DNA from: Ornithinimicrobium cavernae
Lineage (GTDB): Bacteria; Actinomycetota; Actinomycetes; Actinomycetales; Dermatophilaceae
Length of the DNA stretch: 64,000 nucleotides
Direction of reading: 5' to 3'
Assembly: GCF_003121625.1 (NCBI RefSeq)
Contig: NZ_QDDJ01000002.1
Span: 62,001 to 126,000 of the forward strand
Shown: piece after piece, positions 7,350 through 16,174 of the stretch
How positions within the stretch are numbered: position 1 is the stretch's first letter
Layout of the letters: the number at the start of each line of letters is the position of its first letter
Translations under genes and position numbers: made by a program
Notes under the pieces: generated by a model
Database searches by the model: none
The model's input: only the letters and a program-made list of their open reading frames with translations
Told to the model about the DNA's origin: nothing

Positions 7350-8666
7350 GTGGCGATGCGGGTGCGTGCCGAGAACGACCTGCCCTCACTGCGGATCGCG
7401 TACCGGGACGGGGGACGGTCCGAGGTGTGCTTCTGGGTGCTGCGTGGTGCGGGGGAGCCGGAGCTGGTCGCGCTCTGCGGCGCCTCCGAGCTCGGGCCGC
7501 TGGACTTCCGCGACGCCGACCGGGCCGGCGACGACCAGTTCAGCCTCCCCTCGGACGTGCTCTACCGGCTGTCCCGGATGGTCCCGACGCTGGGACCGTC
7601 CGCGTCGCCCCCGGACAACGCCCTGTGGCTGGAGCTGGTGAGCCCACGCGGCTACCTGCACCTCGTGCCGTGGGAGCGACTGCTCGCCCCGCTGGGCCGG
7701 CCCCTGGTCCGGCTGCCCAACTACACCGTGCGCCCGGCAGCGCAGTCGGAGACGCTGGAGATCGCCCTCTGCGCCAGCTCGGCGTTCGCGAACGGGGAGT
7801 TCGACCCCGCCACCACCCTCGCCCGACTGGCCCGGATGTGGCTGAGCGCTCCGGGCAAGCAGACCAGGGTGCACCTGTTCTGCGATGCGTGGGCACACGG
7901 TCACCTGAGCGAGCTGGTGGCCGGGCTGGACGGGGTCGAGCTGACCGACCCGACCGGCTGGCAGGACCTGGCGCCCCGCAGGTCGGTGCTGAGCAACCCG
8001 TGGCTGGACTGGATCGGCACGGCGCTGGAGGGCCGCGCGGTGGAGGTCGTGCACCTCGTCGGTTACGGCTATCTGGCCGGTGGACGGGGCTCTGTGGCGC
8101 TGGCCGCCGACCCGACCAGCCGGGTGGGCAGCCACGCGGAGTTCGTCGGGGCGGCCCAGCTCTCCGCCTTCGTCGCCGGACGTGGAGCATGGACGTTCGT
8201 GGTCAGCGGCCCTCCGGACAACTTCTCGGGGGCCGGACTGCGTGAGGTGGCCGACGCGCTCGCCCTCAACAGCCCCGGGATCAGCATCGCGCACGACCTG
8301 GCCCTCGACCCGGACGTGGAGCAGCTGACCCGCGTGCTCGAGCTGGTCTTCGGTGGGCAGAACTCGGTCACCTCGCCGCTGCCGGGCATCTCCTGCTGGG
8401 CGCACCCGAAGTTCGTGGAGTACCCCGAGGAGGACCTGATCACCCGGACCGGCCACTCCGCGATGGTGCGGCAGGCCACGCGGGAGGTGCTCGCCGGACC
8501 CGACACACCCGCCTCCGTCGCCTCCGGCACCCGCTACCTCGAGTCGCTCCAGGCGACCTGGATCACGCCCGGGCAGGGCTCCCTCGACGAGGACGCCGTG
8601 ACGGCGCTGAAGCGGGTGTCGGACCTGGTGGAGCGCCGTGCGGCCCGGTTCCGGGAGGAGAAGTGA
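7350..8666 (+). CDS. CHAT-like protein without catalytic dyad (predicted pseudo-protease), 438 aa
   Basis: The layout matches the following CHAT protease: a strand-rich N-terminal half with LHLVPWERLL (compare the CHAT motif lPWEaL), then a caspase-like half. Where the next protein has HLFCHG, this one has HLVGYG (residues 235-240), so the catalytic His becomes Tyr239. Where the partner has LNSCET, this one has a VSGPPDN segment with no Cys. It therefore looks catalytically dead, perhaps a regulatory or scaffold partner. GTG 7350 has GGAG at 7339-7342 in front; ATG 7356 is an alternative. It is coupled to the next gene by a GTGA overlap. Assignment to CHAT rests on reading these motifs by eye. 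Confidence 0.55.
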   Translation: MAMRVRAENDLPSLRIAYRDGGRSEVCFWVLRGAGEPELVALCGASELGPLDFRDADRAGDDQFSLPSDVLYRLSRMVPTLGPSASPPDNALWLELVSPRGYLHLVPWERLLAPLGRPLVRLPNYTVRPAAQSETLEIALCASSAFANGEFDPATTLARLARMWLSAPGKQTRVHLFCDAWAHGHLSELVAGLDGVELTDPTGWQDLAPRRSVLSNPWLDWIGTALEGRAVEVVHLVGYGYLAGGRGSVALAADPTSRVGSHAEFVGAAQLSAFVAGRGAWTFVVSGPPDNFSGAGLREVADALALNSPGISIAHDLALDPDVEQLTRVLELVFGGQNSVTSPLPGISCWAHPKFVEYPEEDLITRTGHSAMVRQATREVLAGPDTPASVASGTRYLESLQATWITPGQGSLDEDAVTALKRVSDLVERRAARFREEK

Positions 8667-10042
8667 GCCGCCTCGTCTTCAGTGTGGTGGGCCTGCAGTC
8701 CGCGCAGGGGCCCATCCTCGGCATCCAGCTGAGGGAGCCAGCGACCTTCGGCAGACAGGCCGTGGAGCTGGCGGTCGCCCCGACCGCGCCGGAGTTCCAG
8801 GCCCTGCGGGGCGTGCCGCCCGAGAACGCCGTCCGGCAGGCGGGCCGGCTGCTCTTCGACTCCCTGGTCAGGGACAACCCCGACCTGCGCAAACACCTGG
8901 AGGCCGCGCTGCTGGTCCAGCCGCCACAGCGCTGCCCCGTGTTCGTGGAGCTGACCACCAGCGGCGCCGAGTCCTTCCCGTGGGAGGCCCTGTGCACCGA
9001 GGACGGCGCGTTCCTGGGCCTCGACGAGCGCTGGGCGGTGGGGCGCATCGTCGAGACAGTGAGCCCCCTGCCCGGCAGCTGGCGCCTCGAGCCGCCGCTG
9101 CGGCTCGCAGCGGTCCTCTCCTGCCTCGGGGTGCCTGCGGCGGACGAGTGGAACGCACTGCGAGCGGCCTGCGCCGCCGTGGACCTGCCGGTGGAGCTGC
9201 TGGTGCTCGCCAGCGAGGAGGCACTCGTGGAGGAGATCAGGGCCGCCGCGGTCGACAGGGTCACCGTGGAGTTCGTGCCCGCCACGGTCCACGACCTCTC
9301 GGTGCGGCTGCAGGAGTTCAACGCCCACGTGCTGCACCTGTTCTGTCACGGGCTCTCCACCGAGACGAGTCCGCACCTGCAGGTCGCGGTGCGCTCGGAC
9401 TGGCTGACCGGGGCCGCCAGCAGCCTGATGGTGGAGGCCCGCGACATCCGCGGCTTCAACCCGCCCGTGGAGGGTCTTCCCTGGCTCGTGGTGCTGAACA
9501 GCTGTGAGACGGCGGCGGTGACGGGCCAGGAGGAGGCGCGGTCGGTGGCGCTCGACCTCATCTACGAGTTCGGCGTGCCCGCGGTCGTCGGGATGCGCGA
9601 GCCGGTCCGCTCCGACGACGCGACCCTGTTCACCCGGGCCTTCTACGACGAGCTGCTCCCCACGGTCAAACAGCTGCTCGGCGCCGGGGGAGACCAGGAG
9701 GTGGACTGGACACGCCTGGTCGTCAGCGCCCGAGCACGGATCGCCGACCAGTACGAGCCGCTGGCCGCGAACCGGGGCACCCACAAGGAGTGGACCCTGC
9801 CGGTCGTCTACACCAGGCCCACCGAGTTCGTGCTGCAGGTCGCGGCGCGGCAGACGGAGGCGGTGTCACCGGACGGCGCGCGGGCGACCGACGGGGAGAC
9901 GACCCGCTCCCTCCTGCTGAGCATCGAGGCCCTCGCCGGGCTCCGGGCTCAGGTGGAGCGGGCCGGGGACCCGCAGATGCTCGCCGACATCGACCAGGAG
10001 CTCGCGAGTCTGCGGACGAGGTTGGAGCAGCGATCAGCATGA
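8663..10042 (+). CDS. CHAT domain caspase-like protease, 459 aa
   Basis: CHAT (caspase HetF associated with TPRs) protease. The N-terminal half contains SFPWEALC (about residue 110), the usual strand before the fold core. The catalytic histidine is His229 in HLFCHG and the catalytic cysteine Cys281 in VVLNSCETA, followed by the family's GVPAVVGMREPV segment where the substrate pocket forms. Cytoplasmic, with no TPRs in the same chain. The C-terminal 40 residues are predicted helical with heptad-like Leu/Glu spacing and may mediate assembly. CHAT proteases act as effectors in bacterial conflict and cell-death systems; the substrate here is unknown. Both gene borders are 4-bp overlaps (GTGA, ATGA). 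Confidence 0.85.
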   Translation: MSRLVFSVVGLQSAQGPILGIQLREPATFGRQAVELAVAPTAPEFQALRGVPPENAVRQAGRLLFDSLVRDNPDLRKHLEAALLVQPPQRCPVFVELTTSGAESFPWEALCTEDGAFLGLDERWAVGRIVETVSPLPGSWRLEPPLRLAAVLSCLGVPAADEWNALRAACAAVDLPVELLVLASEEALVEEIRAAAVDRVTVEFVPATVHDLSVRLQEFNAHVLHLFCHGLSTETSPHLQVAVRSDWLTGAASSLMVEARDIRGFNPPVEGLPWLVVLNSCETAAVTGQEEARSVALDLIYEFGVPAVVGMREPVRSDDATLFTRAFYDELLPTVKQLLGAGGDQEVDWTRLVVSARARIADQYEPLAANRGTHKEWTLPVVYTRPTEFVLQVAARQTEAVSPDGARATDGETTRSLLLSIEALAGLRAQVERAGDPQMLADIDQELASLRTRLEQRSA

Positions 10043-11469
10043 GTCAGGGAACCCTGCCGCCGGGCGACGCGCACGCCACACCTCTCCGGGACCTGGAGGT
10101 GCGGGCCAACGCGTTCACCGAGGACGGACCGGCCACCGGGAGCTTCGCCCCCACGCTCGGCCGGTGGACCGTCGGGGCGCTCGACCTCGGCGTGCCCCAC
10201 CTGGTCCCGAGCGCGGCGGATCCGGCTGACTGGAAGGACCCTCGGGTCGGCTGGGGCGTCATCCTCCCGGAGCCGGAGGGCCTGGACCCGGCCGCGCTCG
10301 CGACGGCCGACGACGCGCCAGAGCCGATCCGTGAGCTGGTGAGCCACCGCGGCGGCAAGGTGCTCCGCTACCGTCCCGGGACCTCGTCCTCGCAGTGGGT
10401 GCTGCGCGACTACGCCGGCGGTGGCGACCTGTTCACCGCTGCCTCACCCCAGGGCACCGGACCCAAGGAGCTGCCGCTCTACCTGCTCATCGCCGCGTCA
10501 CCGGCACAGGTGCCGTGGCAGGTGCAGTACGCCCTGAACCCGGTCCGGTACGTCGGCCGCCTGGACCTGACCGGGGAGGGGCTGTCCAACTACGTGACTG
10601 CCCTGCTCGGCGGATGGGCCGACTCCACCGCACGGTATGCGGCTCCGCTGGTCTGGTCGGTGGACCACGGCGGAGGGGACATCACCTCCCTGATGCGCGA
10701 GCTGGTCGGCGCCGGGCTGCACCGTGCGTTCGCGGCGGACAGTGACATGCCGGCTGCCCGGTTCATCGACGGCTCGGTGGAGGCCGCCACGGGCGCCAGC
10801 CTCACGGCGGCGCTGGTCGCGCAGCAGCCGCTGGTGATCGTGACGACGAGTCACGGCAGGACCGGCCCGCTGACCGACCCGGCCGCGATGGCCAGGGACC
10901 TCGGCCTGCTCGTCGACAGCGAGCAGCGGGTCGTCGACCCGTCGACCCTCACGGCGGCGTGGTCGCCGCAGGGGGCGGTCTGGTTGGCCCAGGCCTGCTG
11001 CTCAGCCGGCGCGGACCAGCCGTCGGCCTACGAGGGGCTGTTTGCTGCTACGGGAGCGGTCGGGCGGGTCCTCACCGAGGTCGCCCGGCTCGGCGCGCAG
11101 ACGGCACCGACCCCGCGCGCGCTCCTGGGGGCGGCCACGCCCCTGCGGGCGTTCATCGGTCAGGTGGAGCCCACCTTCAACTGGACGATGTCCTTCCCGC
11201 CGAACCGGCAGGACCTCACGGCCAGTCTCCGTCGGATGGTCTACGAGGGCGTCTGTGGCGGTCAGCCGGTCGGGATGGCACTGTCGGCCTACTACGACGC
11301 GATCGGCTCCCTGCTGGTCAGCCACGGCCGGGCGCTCACCCAGTTCAACGCCGGGTCCGACCAGGCGTTGGACCTGGCGACCTACAGTAAGGCCACGGCC
11401 TACGACCGCGCCAGCACGGTGCTCCTCGGCGACCCGACGGTCGCGATCCCGCTGCCGGTCACCCCGTGA
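10039..11469 (+). CDS. Second caspase-fold cysteine protease, 476 aa
   Basis: The C-terminal half has a caspase/legumain-type dyad: strand VIVTTSHGRTG with His272, then strand AVWLAQACCSAG with Cys320 (Cys321 adjacent). The QAC placement is like caspase QACRG and legumain-like enzymes. The N-terminal about 230 residues form an unrecognised domain containing LPLYLLIAAS and a PWQVQYALN segment. It is not CHAT by motif order but clearly belongs to the same broad fold. ATG 10039 overlaps the CHAT stop (ATGA); an upstream in-frame region is only the shadow of the CHAT gene. The 3' end overlaps the convergent nirK gene by 11 bp, so the operon ends here. Confidence 0.65.
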   Translation: MSQGTLPPGDAHATPLRDLEVRANAFTEDGPATGSFAPTLGRWTVGALDLGVPHLVPSAADPADWKDPRVGWGVILPEPEGLDPAALATADDAPEPIRELVSHRGGKVLRYRPGTSSSQWVLRDYAGGGDLFTAASPQGTGPKELPLYLLIAASPAQVPWQVQYALNPVRYVGRLDLTGEGLSNYVTALLGGWADSTARYAAPLVWSVDHGGGDITSLMRELVGAGLHRAFAADSDMPAARFIDGSVEAATGASLTAALVAQQPLVIVTTSHGRTGPLTDPAAMARDLGLLVDSEQRVVDPSTLTAAWSPQGAVWLAQACCSAGADQPSAYEGLFAATGAVGRVLTEVARLGAQTAPTPRALLGAATPLRAFIGQVEPTFNWTMSFPPNRQDLTASLRRMVYEGVCGGQPVGMALSAYYDAIGSLLVSHGRALTQFNAGSDQALDLATYSKATAYDRASTVLLGDPTVAIPLPVTP

Positions 11470-14176
11470 CCTCCAGGACGGCGTGCGCGCCGCGCTCGGC
11501 GTCGACCATCAGGTGTGACACCAGCGGGTAGTGGCCGGCCTGCGGGAGCACCAGCTCGACGAAGCCGCCCTGGGCGGGAAGGAGCCCGAGCACCTGGCTG
11601 CCCCCGGTCCCTGCACCGTCGGGGACGGTGGCCCCGGGGTCGGACCCGACGCCCGGACCGCCCAGGAGCCAGCGGCCCTCCTGGTAGACGGTGTCGAACT
11701 GGCCGCCGACCACGTGGAAGCTGGTGGGCCGGTTGGGCCCGGCGTCGAGCACCCAGATCCGCACCCGGTCACCGACCTGCGCCCGGAGGGCGTGCTCGTC
11801 GTACTGGTCGGCGATGCCGTTGAAGACGACCAGGTCGGGATCCTCGGACAGGATCTTGTCGGCGCTGACCTCGGTGGCGGCCTGCGGTGTGGTGGCGACG
11901 TCGGACAGGTACACCTCCGACTGGACCAGGAGGTACTCGCGGTCGACCTCCGGCAGGTCCGGCGGGTCGATCACCACCGCGCCGGTCATGCCGGCAGCGA
12001 TGTGGGAGGACATCGGCATCGTCGCGCAGTGATACATCCAGATGCCTGAACGCTCGGCAGTGAACCGGTAGACCAGGGACTCGCCCGGCGGGATCGTGCG
12101 CATTGGCTCGTCCGGCGCGAGGGCACCGGCGTGGAAGTCGAGCGAGTGGCCCATCGTGCCGTCGTTCACCAGGGTGACCTCGAAGACGTCGCCGACCTTC
12201 CCGCGGAGGGTGGGGCCGGGCGCCTGGCCGTTGAACGTCCATCGCCGCTGCCAGAGCCCGGGCGCCACCTCCAGGGGGACCTCCTCGGCGCGCAGCGTGA
12301 CCCGGTGGGTCGTGGCGGGCGGTGCAGGTGCGAGGACGGGGTCGACCGGTCGTATGACGGGGGGCGGGTCATCGGTCAGCAGCGGCACAGCGTCGTGGTC
12401 AGGGGCCGCTGAAGGCTCGCCCGCCACGGGGCCGTCCGGCGCCGTCACCGTGCCAGCCTCGCCGGCCGACGGGCGAGCGCTCGTGGTCAGCACGGAGAAG
12501 GTCATCCCCGACTGTCGGTGGCCGACGATCGTGCACCAGCCCTCCAGTGGGCTGGAGACGATGTCGATGACGATCTCGGCGTGCTCCCCGTGCGCCAGAC
12601 GCGGTGTCTTCTGCCCCGCGACGGTCAGGTCGTGGGTGGTGGAGGGGTCGTCGTTGACGAGGTCGATGACCAGTCGGTTGCCGAGGGGCACGGTCACGGT
12701 GTCCGGCGTGAACGTCATGCCCCGGGCGGAGACCTCCACGCGGGTCGTCTCGCCGGTCGCCACGACCGTCGCCGTCGGTCCCGGCGTGCCTGTCCCGCCC
12801 AGGCCGGCGGCCACCGGGTCCAGTCCCACCCCGACGCTGACCGCCACGAGCAGGGCACTGACCGCGGCGACGGTCTGGCCCAGGGTGAGGGCCGGGGCCG
12901 GGCGCTCGACCCGGGCTCCGGGATCGAGCGGGGGCAGGCCGTCACCGAGTGCCCGCCGGGCCCGCACCGAGCTGATGATGCCGCCGATCATGATCGGCAG
13001 GAAGGCGGCCAGCGCGAGGAGCACCAGGACGGACACGGTGACCCGCACCAGGCTGGGGACCGGCGCGAGACAGATCGCCAGCCCCACGTTGATGAGGACG
13101 AGCCGCAGGGCGGCCAGCCGGTTGAAGACGGCCTGGCCGGCGCGCACGACCGCCGGTCCGCCGCCCAGCACGGTTGGCATCAGGTAGGACAGCGCACCGG
13201 TCAGGAGCTGGGCCGCGAACCCGACGACGAACACACCGGCCAGCGTCCCGACCGACTCGGTCACCTGTTCGTTGGCGACAAGGTAGACGGTCATGCCGAT
13301 CCCGACCACCGCCGAGAGCAGGGCGGCCGCCACCGACACGGTCGCGAACTCCCGGGGTGGCCGGCGCCTGGCCGGAGCCCACAGTGCGCGGCCCCACCAG
13401 GCCAACCCGGCGGCATACAGCACCAGTCCGGAGACGGTCAGCGACCCGAGGCCGGAGACGGCGCCGGTGTCGACGATGACCAGGCCCACGGCCAGGAGGG
13501 GTAGGGCCTGACGGGCGAATGCCTCCGCGCGGGTGTCCATCGGAGTGCGCAGCATCGTCGGCCAGAGGGTGACCAGGGTGCCGGTCACGGTCAGCCCCAC
13601 CCAGCCGAGCAGGTTGGTCATCATATGGGCCACCAGCAGCCGGTCGTGCCACGTCTGGTCCAGCCCGAGGGCCAGCGCGGCCCCGAACGCCGCGCCGACG
13701 GGCAGACAGGCCGCGGCGAGCAGGTAGTAGCGGATCGTGATCCGGAACCGGCCGGGCAGCGCGTGGCGGAGACGCCGCCAGAGCATCAGGCCGTGCCACA
13801 CGACCGCTGTCGAGACCAGGGCGGCCCCGAGGGCCACGACCCACCACCGGGCGGTCGGGACACCGGCCAGGACGGTCGCGGTCCCGGCGAGCAGCAGAGC
13901 CAGACGCCGACTCTGGTGCGCGCGGGTGTCCAGTGCCTCCGGTGTCTTGAGCAGGGCCTGGGCGAAGTGCGTGCTCCACACGAGGATCGAGTGGGTCAGC
14001 GCACCGAGCAGCACCAGGTGCACCATGAGCCACGTCGCGTCCGGCACCCACTGGTGGAGCACGGCCACGACGACGGCCAGGACCATCCAGAGCAGCGCCG
14101 GACGGTCGCGCAGCGCCCACTCTCCCCGGGCCTGGCTGCCGCGGGAACGTCGGGGCGAGGGCGCGGTCGGACTCAT
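11459..14176 (-). CDS. nirK: Copper nitrite reductase fused to membrane domain and extra cupredoxin, 905 aa
   Basis: Reduces nitrite to nitric oxide outside the membrane. Domain order: about 11-12 membrane helices (about 25-420), another helix (about 450-470), a cupredoxin (about 480-565) with type-1-like ligands in THDL and GWCTIVGHRQSGM, a proline/aspartate linker, then the two-domain NirK-type reductase (about 595-905). The last has HSLDFHAG (type-2 His with the catalytic Asp), GIWMYHCATMPMSSH and AAGMTG (type-1 Cys, His, Met) and TSFHVVGGQ in the second domain. Ordinary NirK is about 350-380 aa, so this is a large fusion that could pass quinol-derived electrons directly to the copper sites. 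The start at 14176 overlaps the upstream gene (ATGA). Confidence 0.85.
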   Translation of the reverse strand: MSPTAPSPRRSRGSQARGEWALRDRPALLWMVLAVVVAVLHQWVPDATWLMVHLVLLGALTHSILVWSTHFAQALLKTPEALDTRAHQSRRLALLLAGTATVLAGVPTARWWVVALGAALVSTAVVWHGLMLWRRLRHALPGRFRITIRYYLLAAACLPVGAAFGAALALGLDQTWHDRLLVAHMMTNLLGWVGLTVTGTLVTLWPTMLRTPMDTRAEAFARQALPLLAVGLVIVDTGAVSGLGSLTVSGLVLYAAGLAWWGRALWAPARRRPPREFATVSVAAALLSAVVGIGMTVYLVANEQVTESVGTLAGVFVVGFAAQLLTGALSYLMPTVLGGGPAVVRAGQAVFNRLAALRLVLINVGLAICLAPVPSLVRVTVSVLVLLALAAFLPIMIGGIISSVRARRALGDGLPPLDPGARVERPAPALTLGQTVAAVSALLVAVSVGVGLDPVAAGLGGTGTPGPTATVVATGETTRVEVSARGMTFTPDTVTVPLGNRLVIDLVNDDPSTTHDLTVAGQKTPRLAHGEHAEIVIDIVSSPLEGWCTIVGHRQSGMTFSVLTTSARPSAGEAGTVTAPDGPVAGEPSAAPDHDAVPLLTDDPPPVIRPVDPVLAPAPPATTHRVTLRAEEVPLEVAPGLWQRRWTFNGQAPGPTLRGKVGDVFEVTLVNDGTMGHSLDFHAGALAPDEPMRTIPPGESLVYRFTAERSGIWMYHCATMPMSSHIAAGMTGAVVIDPPDLPEVDREYLLVQSEVYLSDVATTPQAATEVSADKILSEDPDLVVFNGIADQYDEHALRAQVGDRVRIWVLDAGPNRPTSFHVVGGQFDTVYQEGRWLLGGPGVGSDPGATVPDGAGTGGSQVLGLLPAQGGFVELVLPQAGHYPLVSHLMVDAERGAHAVLEVTG

Positions 14177-15255
14177 GAGGTGGCCACCAGGAGGACGGCG
14201 GTGACCGCGAGGAGCAGCACCGCGACGATAGTCAGGACGGCGCCGGCCTGATAGGGGAGTGGGTTGTCGCCGCCGAGCAGGTTGCCGGCCACGCGCAGGA
14301 GCAGGCCGGTGTGCAGCACCACCAGGGGCGCCCAGAGGATCGGCCGGTAGGGCAGCCGGACCGCCAGCACCGCCGGCAGGATCACCGGGGCGTGGGCCAT
14401 CACCATGGAGATCGCGAAACCCAGGAAGGTGGCGTGGATGACGGTGTCGTAGGCCGAGGGGTGGTTGCCCAGGGGTCCGCCGCCCGCACCGGGGACGGCG
14501 CCGAGCGCCCAGAGGCTCCCGGCCAGCGCCAGCCAGCCGTAGCCGCACAGCAGGGCCGCCGAGCTGAAGCGCGGCAGGCCTCCGGAGCGGATGAGGGTCC
14601 GCGCCACGTCGTGCCGGGCGAGCCAGGCGGTCACCGCGAGCAGAGTGAGTCCGAACACCGGACCCCCGACGACGGGCCACAGCAGGCTCACCACCACGCT
14701 CGTCGTGAGGAGCACGGCCAGGCCGAGGAGCTGCTCACCGGCCCCGTGAGGCATGGACACCCGGGCCAGCTCGGCGCGCTCGGCGGCGATGGTCAGGACC
14801 AGGAACGCCACGAGCCACGGCAGCACCACCGCCACGTCGGTGCGTCCCCACAGGGCGGCGCCGCAGGCGGCGAGGACGCTGCCGAGCAGCTGCACCAGGA
14901 CCGTGACCTCGCGCGACCGTCGCCAGAGGGCGGTGTAGACAGCCGTGAGCACGAGCGCGCCCAGCACCAGCAGGAGCTGGCCGACGACCCGTGGCGCCGG
15001 CGTCAGCAGGGCGATGCCACCCGCACCGAGGAGCGCCGGTGCCGTGAGCGCCCAGGGGCGCCGCAGGGCCACGGCGCGCTCGAGGGCGATCACCGTGCCC
15101 AGGAAGCCGAGCACCATGAGGATGCCGTGCACGTCAGCCAGCCGGGAGGCGGTCACCGGTGCCGGGAGGCCGAGGAGAAGGAGGCTGGCGTCGAGCCCGG
15201 CGAGCAGCGAGACACCACCGCCCGAGAGGAGCAGCCACCTTACCGGGGGTCTCAC
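14173..15255 (-). CDS. Polytopic membrane protein of the nitrite-reductase operon, 360 aa
   Basis: About 11-12 hydrophobic helices with few polar loops. Histidines lie in helices (ADVHGILMVLGF near residue 43, VIHATFLGF and MVMAHAPVI in the C-terminal half), a pattern reminiscent of NnrS/heme-copper-type membrane proteins that often accompany denitrification genes. It may help mature the reductase or handle electrons or NO; this is inference from context. It is coupled on both sides by 4-bp overlaps to hemerythrin and nirK. I do not recognise a more specific family. Confidence 0.65.
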   Translation of the reverse strand: MRPPVRWLLLSGGGVSLLAGLDASLLLLGLPAPVTASRLADVHGILMVLGFLGTVIALERAVALRRPWALTAPALLGAGGIALLTPAPRVVGQLLLVLGALVLTAVYTALWRRSREVTVLVQLLGSVLAACGAALWGRTDVAVVLPWLVAFLVLTIAAERAELARVSMPHGAGEQLLGLAVLLTTSVVVSLLWPVVGGPVFGLTLLAVTAWLARHDVARTLIRSGGLPRFSSAALLCGYGWLALAGSLWALGAVPGAGGGPLGNHPSAYDTVIHATFLGFAISMVMAHAPVILPAVLAVRLPYRPILWAPLVVLHTGLLLRVAGNLLGGDNPLPYQAGAVLTIVAVLLLAVTAVLLVATS

Positions 15256-15806
15256 GGGTGCGGGTGGGATTGGCTCGAGCCGTGCTCGTGCTCGTGCTCG
15301 TGGTCATGGTGATGATCGTGTACGTGGTCGGTCTGGGACAGCAGGTGACCGCGCCCGTCGGTGAGGGGTGCCGCCGCCTGCGGGGTGGTGGCGTCCACCC
15401 GCTCCCACTCGGTCCCGTCCAGCGACATGGCGGCCGCCGGGAAGAGCCCGTTGTCCTCCTTGTCAATATGGGTGCGCAGGGCCTTCTCGAACGCAGGGGC
15501 CCGGTCGTGGGCACCCGCCGCCACGGCCTCCAGCAGCTCGTCCAGGCTGCTGTGCTCCCCGCACAGCACGTCGATGTGGTCGGTGAACTCCTCCTGCTCG
15601 CGCAGCACGCTGAACAGGCCGACCTCCTCGGCGTGCGTGTGCGGGTGCAGCAGCCCCGCCACCACACGTGCGGTCTCGCGCACCCGCTCAGCATCTCCGG
15701 TGCTGGCCGCGCGGACGAGCTCGCCGGTGGAATTGATGATCTCGTCGTGCTCGGCCATGAAGCGACCGACGACGGTGATGGACTGGCAGCCGCAGTACGA
15801 GCACAC
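15252..15806 (-). CDS. Hemerythrin domain protein with His-rich tail, 184 aa
   Basis: Four-helix hemerythrin-like protein expected to bind a non-heme di-iron centre and O2 or NO. Ligand-type residues appear in AEHDEI, HTHAEE, GEHSSLDE and THIDKEDNGLFPA. The N-terminus has CSYCGC and the last about 30 residues are extremely rich in His with Asp/Glu, giving a likely metal-loading tail. It is the second gene of the DUF2249-hemerythrin-membrane-nirK operon, a common NO/nitrosative-stress grouping. Start ATG 15806 begins 26 bp after the DUF2249 stop. Confidence 0.85.
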   Translation of the reverse strand: MCSYCGCQSITVVGRFMAEHDEIINSTGELVRAASTGDAERVRETARVVAGLLHPHTHAEEVGLFSVLREQEEFTDHIDVLCGEHSSLDELLEAVAAGAHDRAPAFEKALRTHIDKEDNGLFPAAAMSLDGTEWERVDATTPQAAAPLTDGRGHLLSQTDHVHDHHHDHEHEHEHGSSQSHPHP

Positions 15807-15832
15807 GGGGGATCCTTCTCGGCGTGGGTGAC

Positions 15833-16120
15833 TCAGCGGGTCCGGGTCAGGCGCAGCGTCCAGGAGTCAGGACCGGACACAAGGTAGTCGACATCGATGG
15901 CGCCGGCCTCGCGGTCCGCGATCTGGGCGAGCAACGGCTTGGGGTCGTGGGGTGCCACGAGATCCATCGCACCCCCGACCTTGACGGCGGACAGGGCGCC
16001 GAACACCGTGGCGTGCCGGATGGCGTGCGGGATGGCACGGACGTCGAGCTCGGGCACGGCCACATCGTGCTCGCCGCAGGCACAGCCGGACACGTCTTTG
16101 ACGGGAATCTCGCTGGTCAT
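15833..16120 (-). CDS. DUF2249 domain protein, 95 aa
   Basis: Small cytoplasmic protein of the DUF2249 family, a fold regularly found beside hemerythrins and denitrification genes. The features are an N-terminal CACGEH motif, then LDVRAIPHAIRH and a PHDPKPLLAQI segment. ATG 16120 is preceded on the minus strand by GAGGAG, a good ribosome site, so this gene has a leader, unlike the divergent regulator. First gene of the operon leading to nirK. The biochemical role is unknown. Confidence 0.8.
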   Translation of the reverse strand: MTSEIPVKDVSGCACGEHDVAVPELDVRAIPHAIRHATVFGALSAVKVGGAMDLVAPHDPKPLLAQIADREAGAIDVDYLVSGPDSWTLRLTRTR

Positions 16121-16138
16121 CGTGGGTTCTCCTCGGGT

Positions 16139-16168
16139 TTGCGGATCAGATGAACGTATTATTACACT
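16139..16168 (+). promoter_or_regulatory. Leaderless promoter of the first HTH regulator
   Basis: TTGCGG at 16139-16144 and TACACT at 16163-16168 are spaced 18 bp, and the GTG start at 16175 follows after 6 nt. The AT-rich GTATTATTAC between them (16156-16165) is an imperfect dyad. It lies in the 54-bp gap shared with the divergent DUF2249 gene, so a bound regulator could control both directions. Confidence 0.45.
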
Positions 16169-16174
16169 CGGCCT

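Noticed and set aside
15270-15340. GTGCTCGTG-type simple repeats
   Set aside because: They encode the His/Glu/Asp-rich tail of the hemerythrin protein and need no other explanation.
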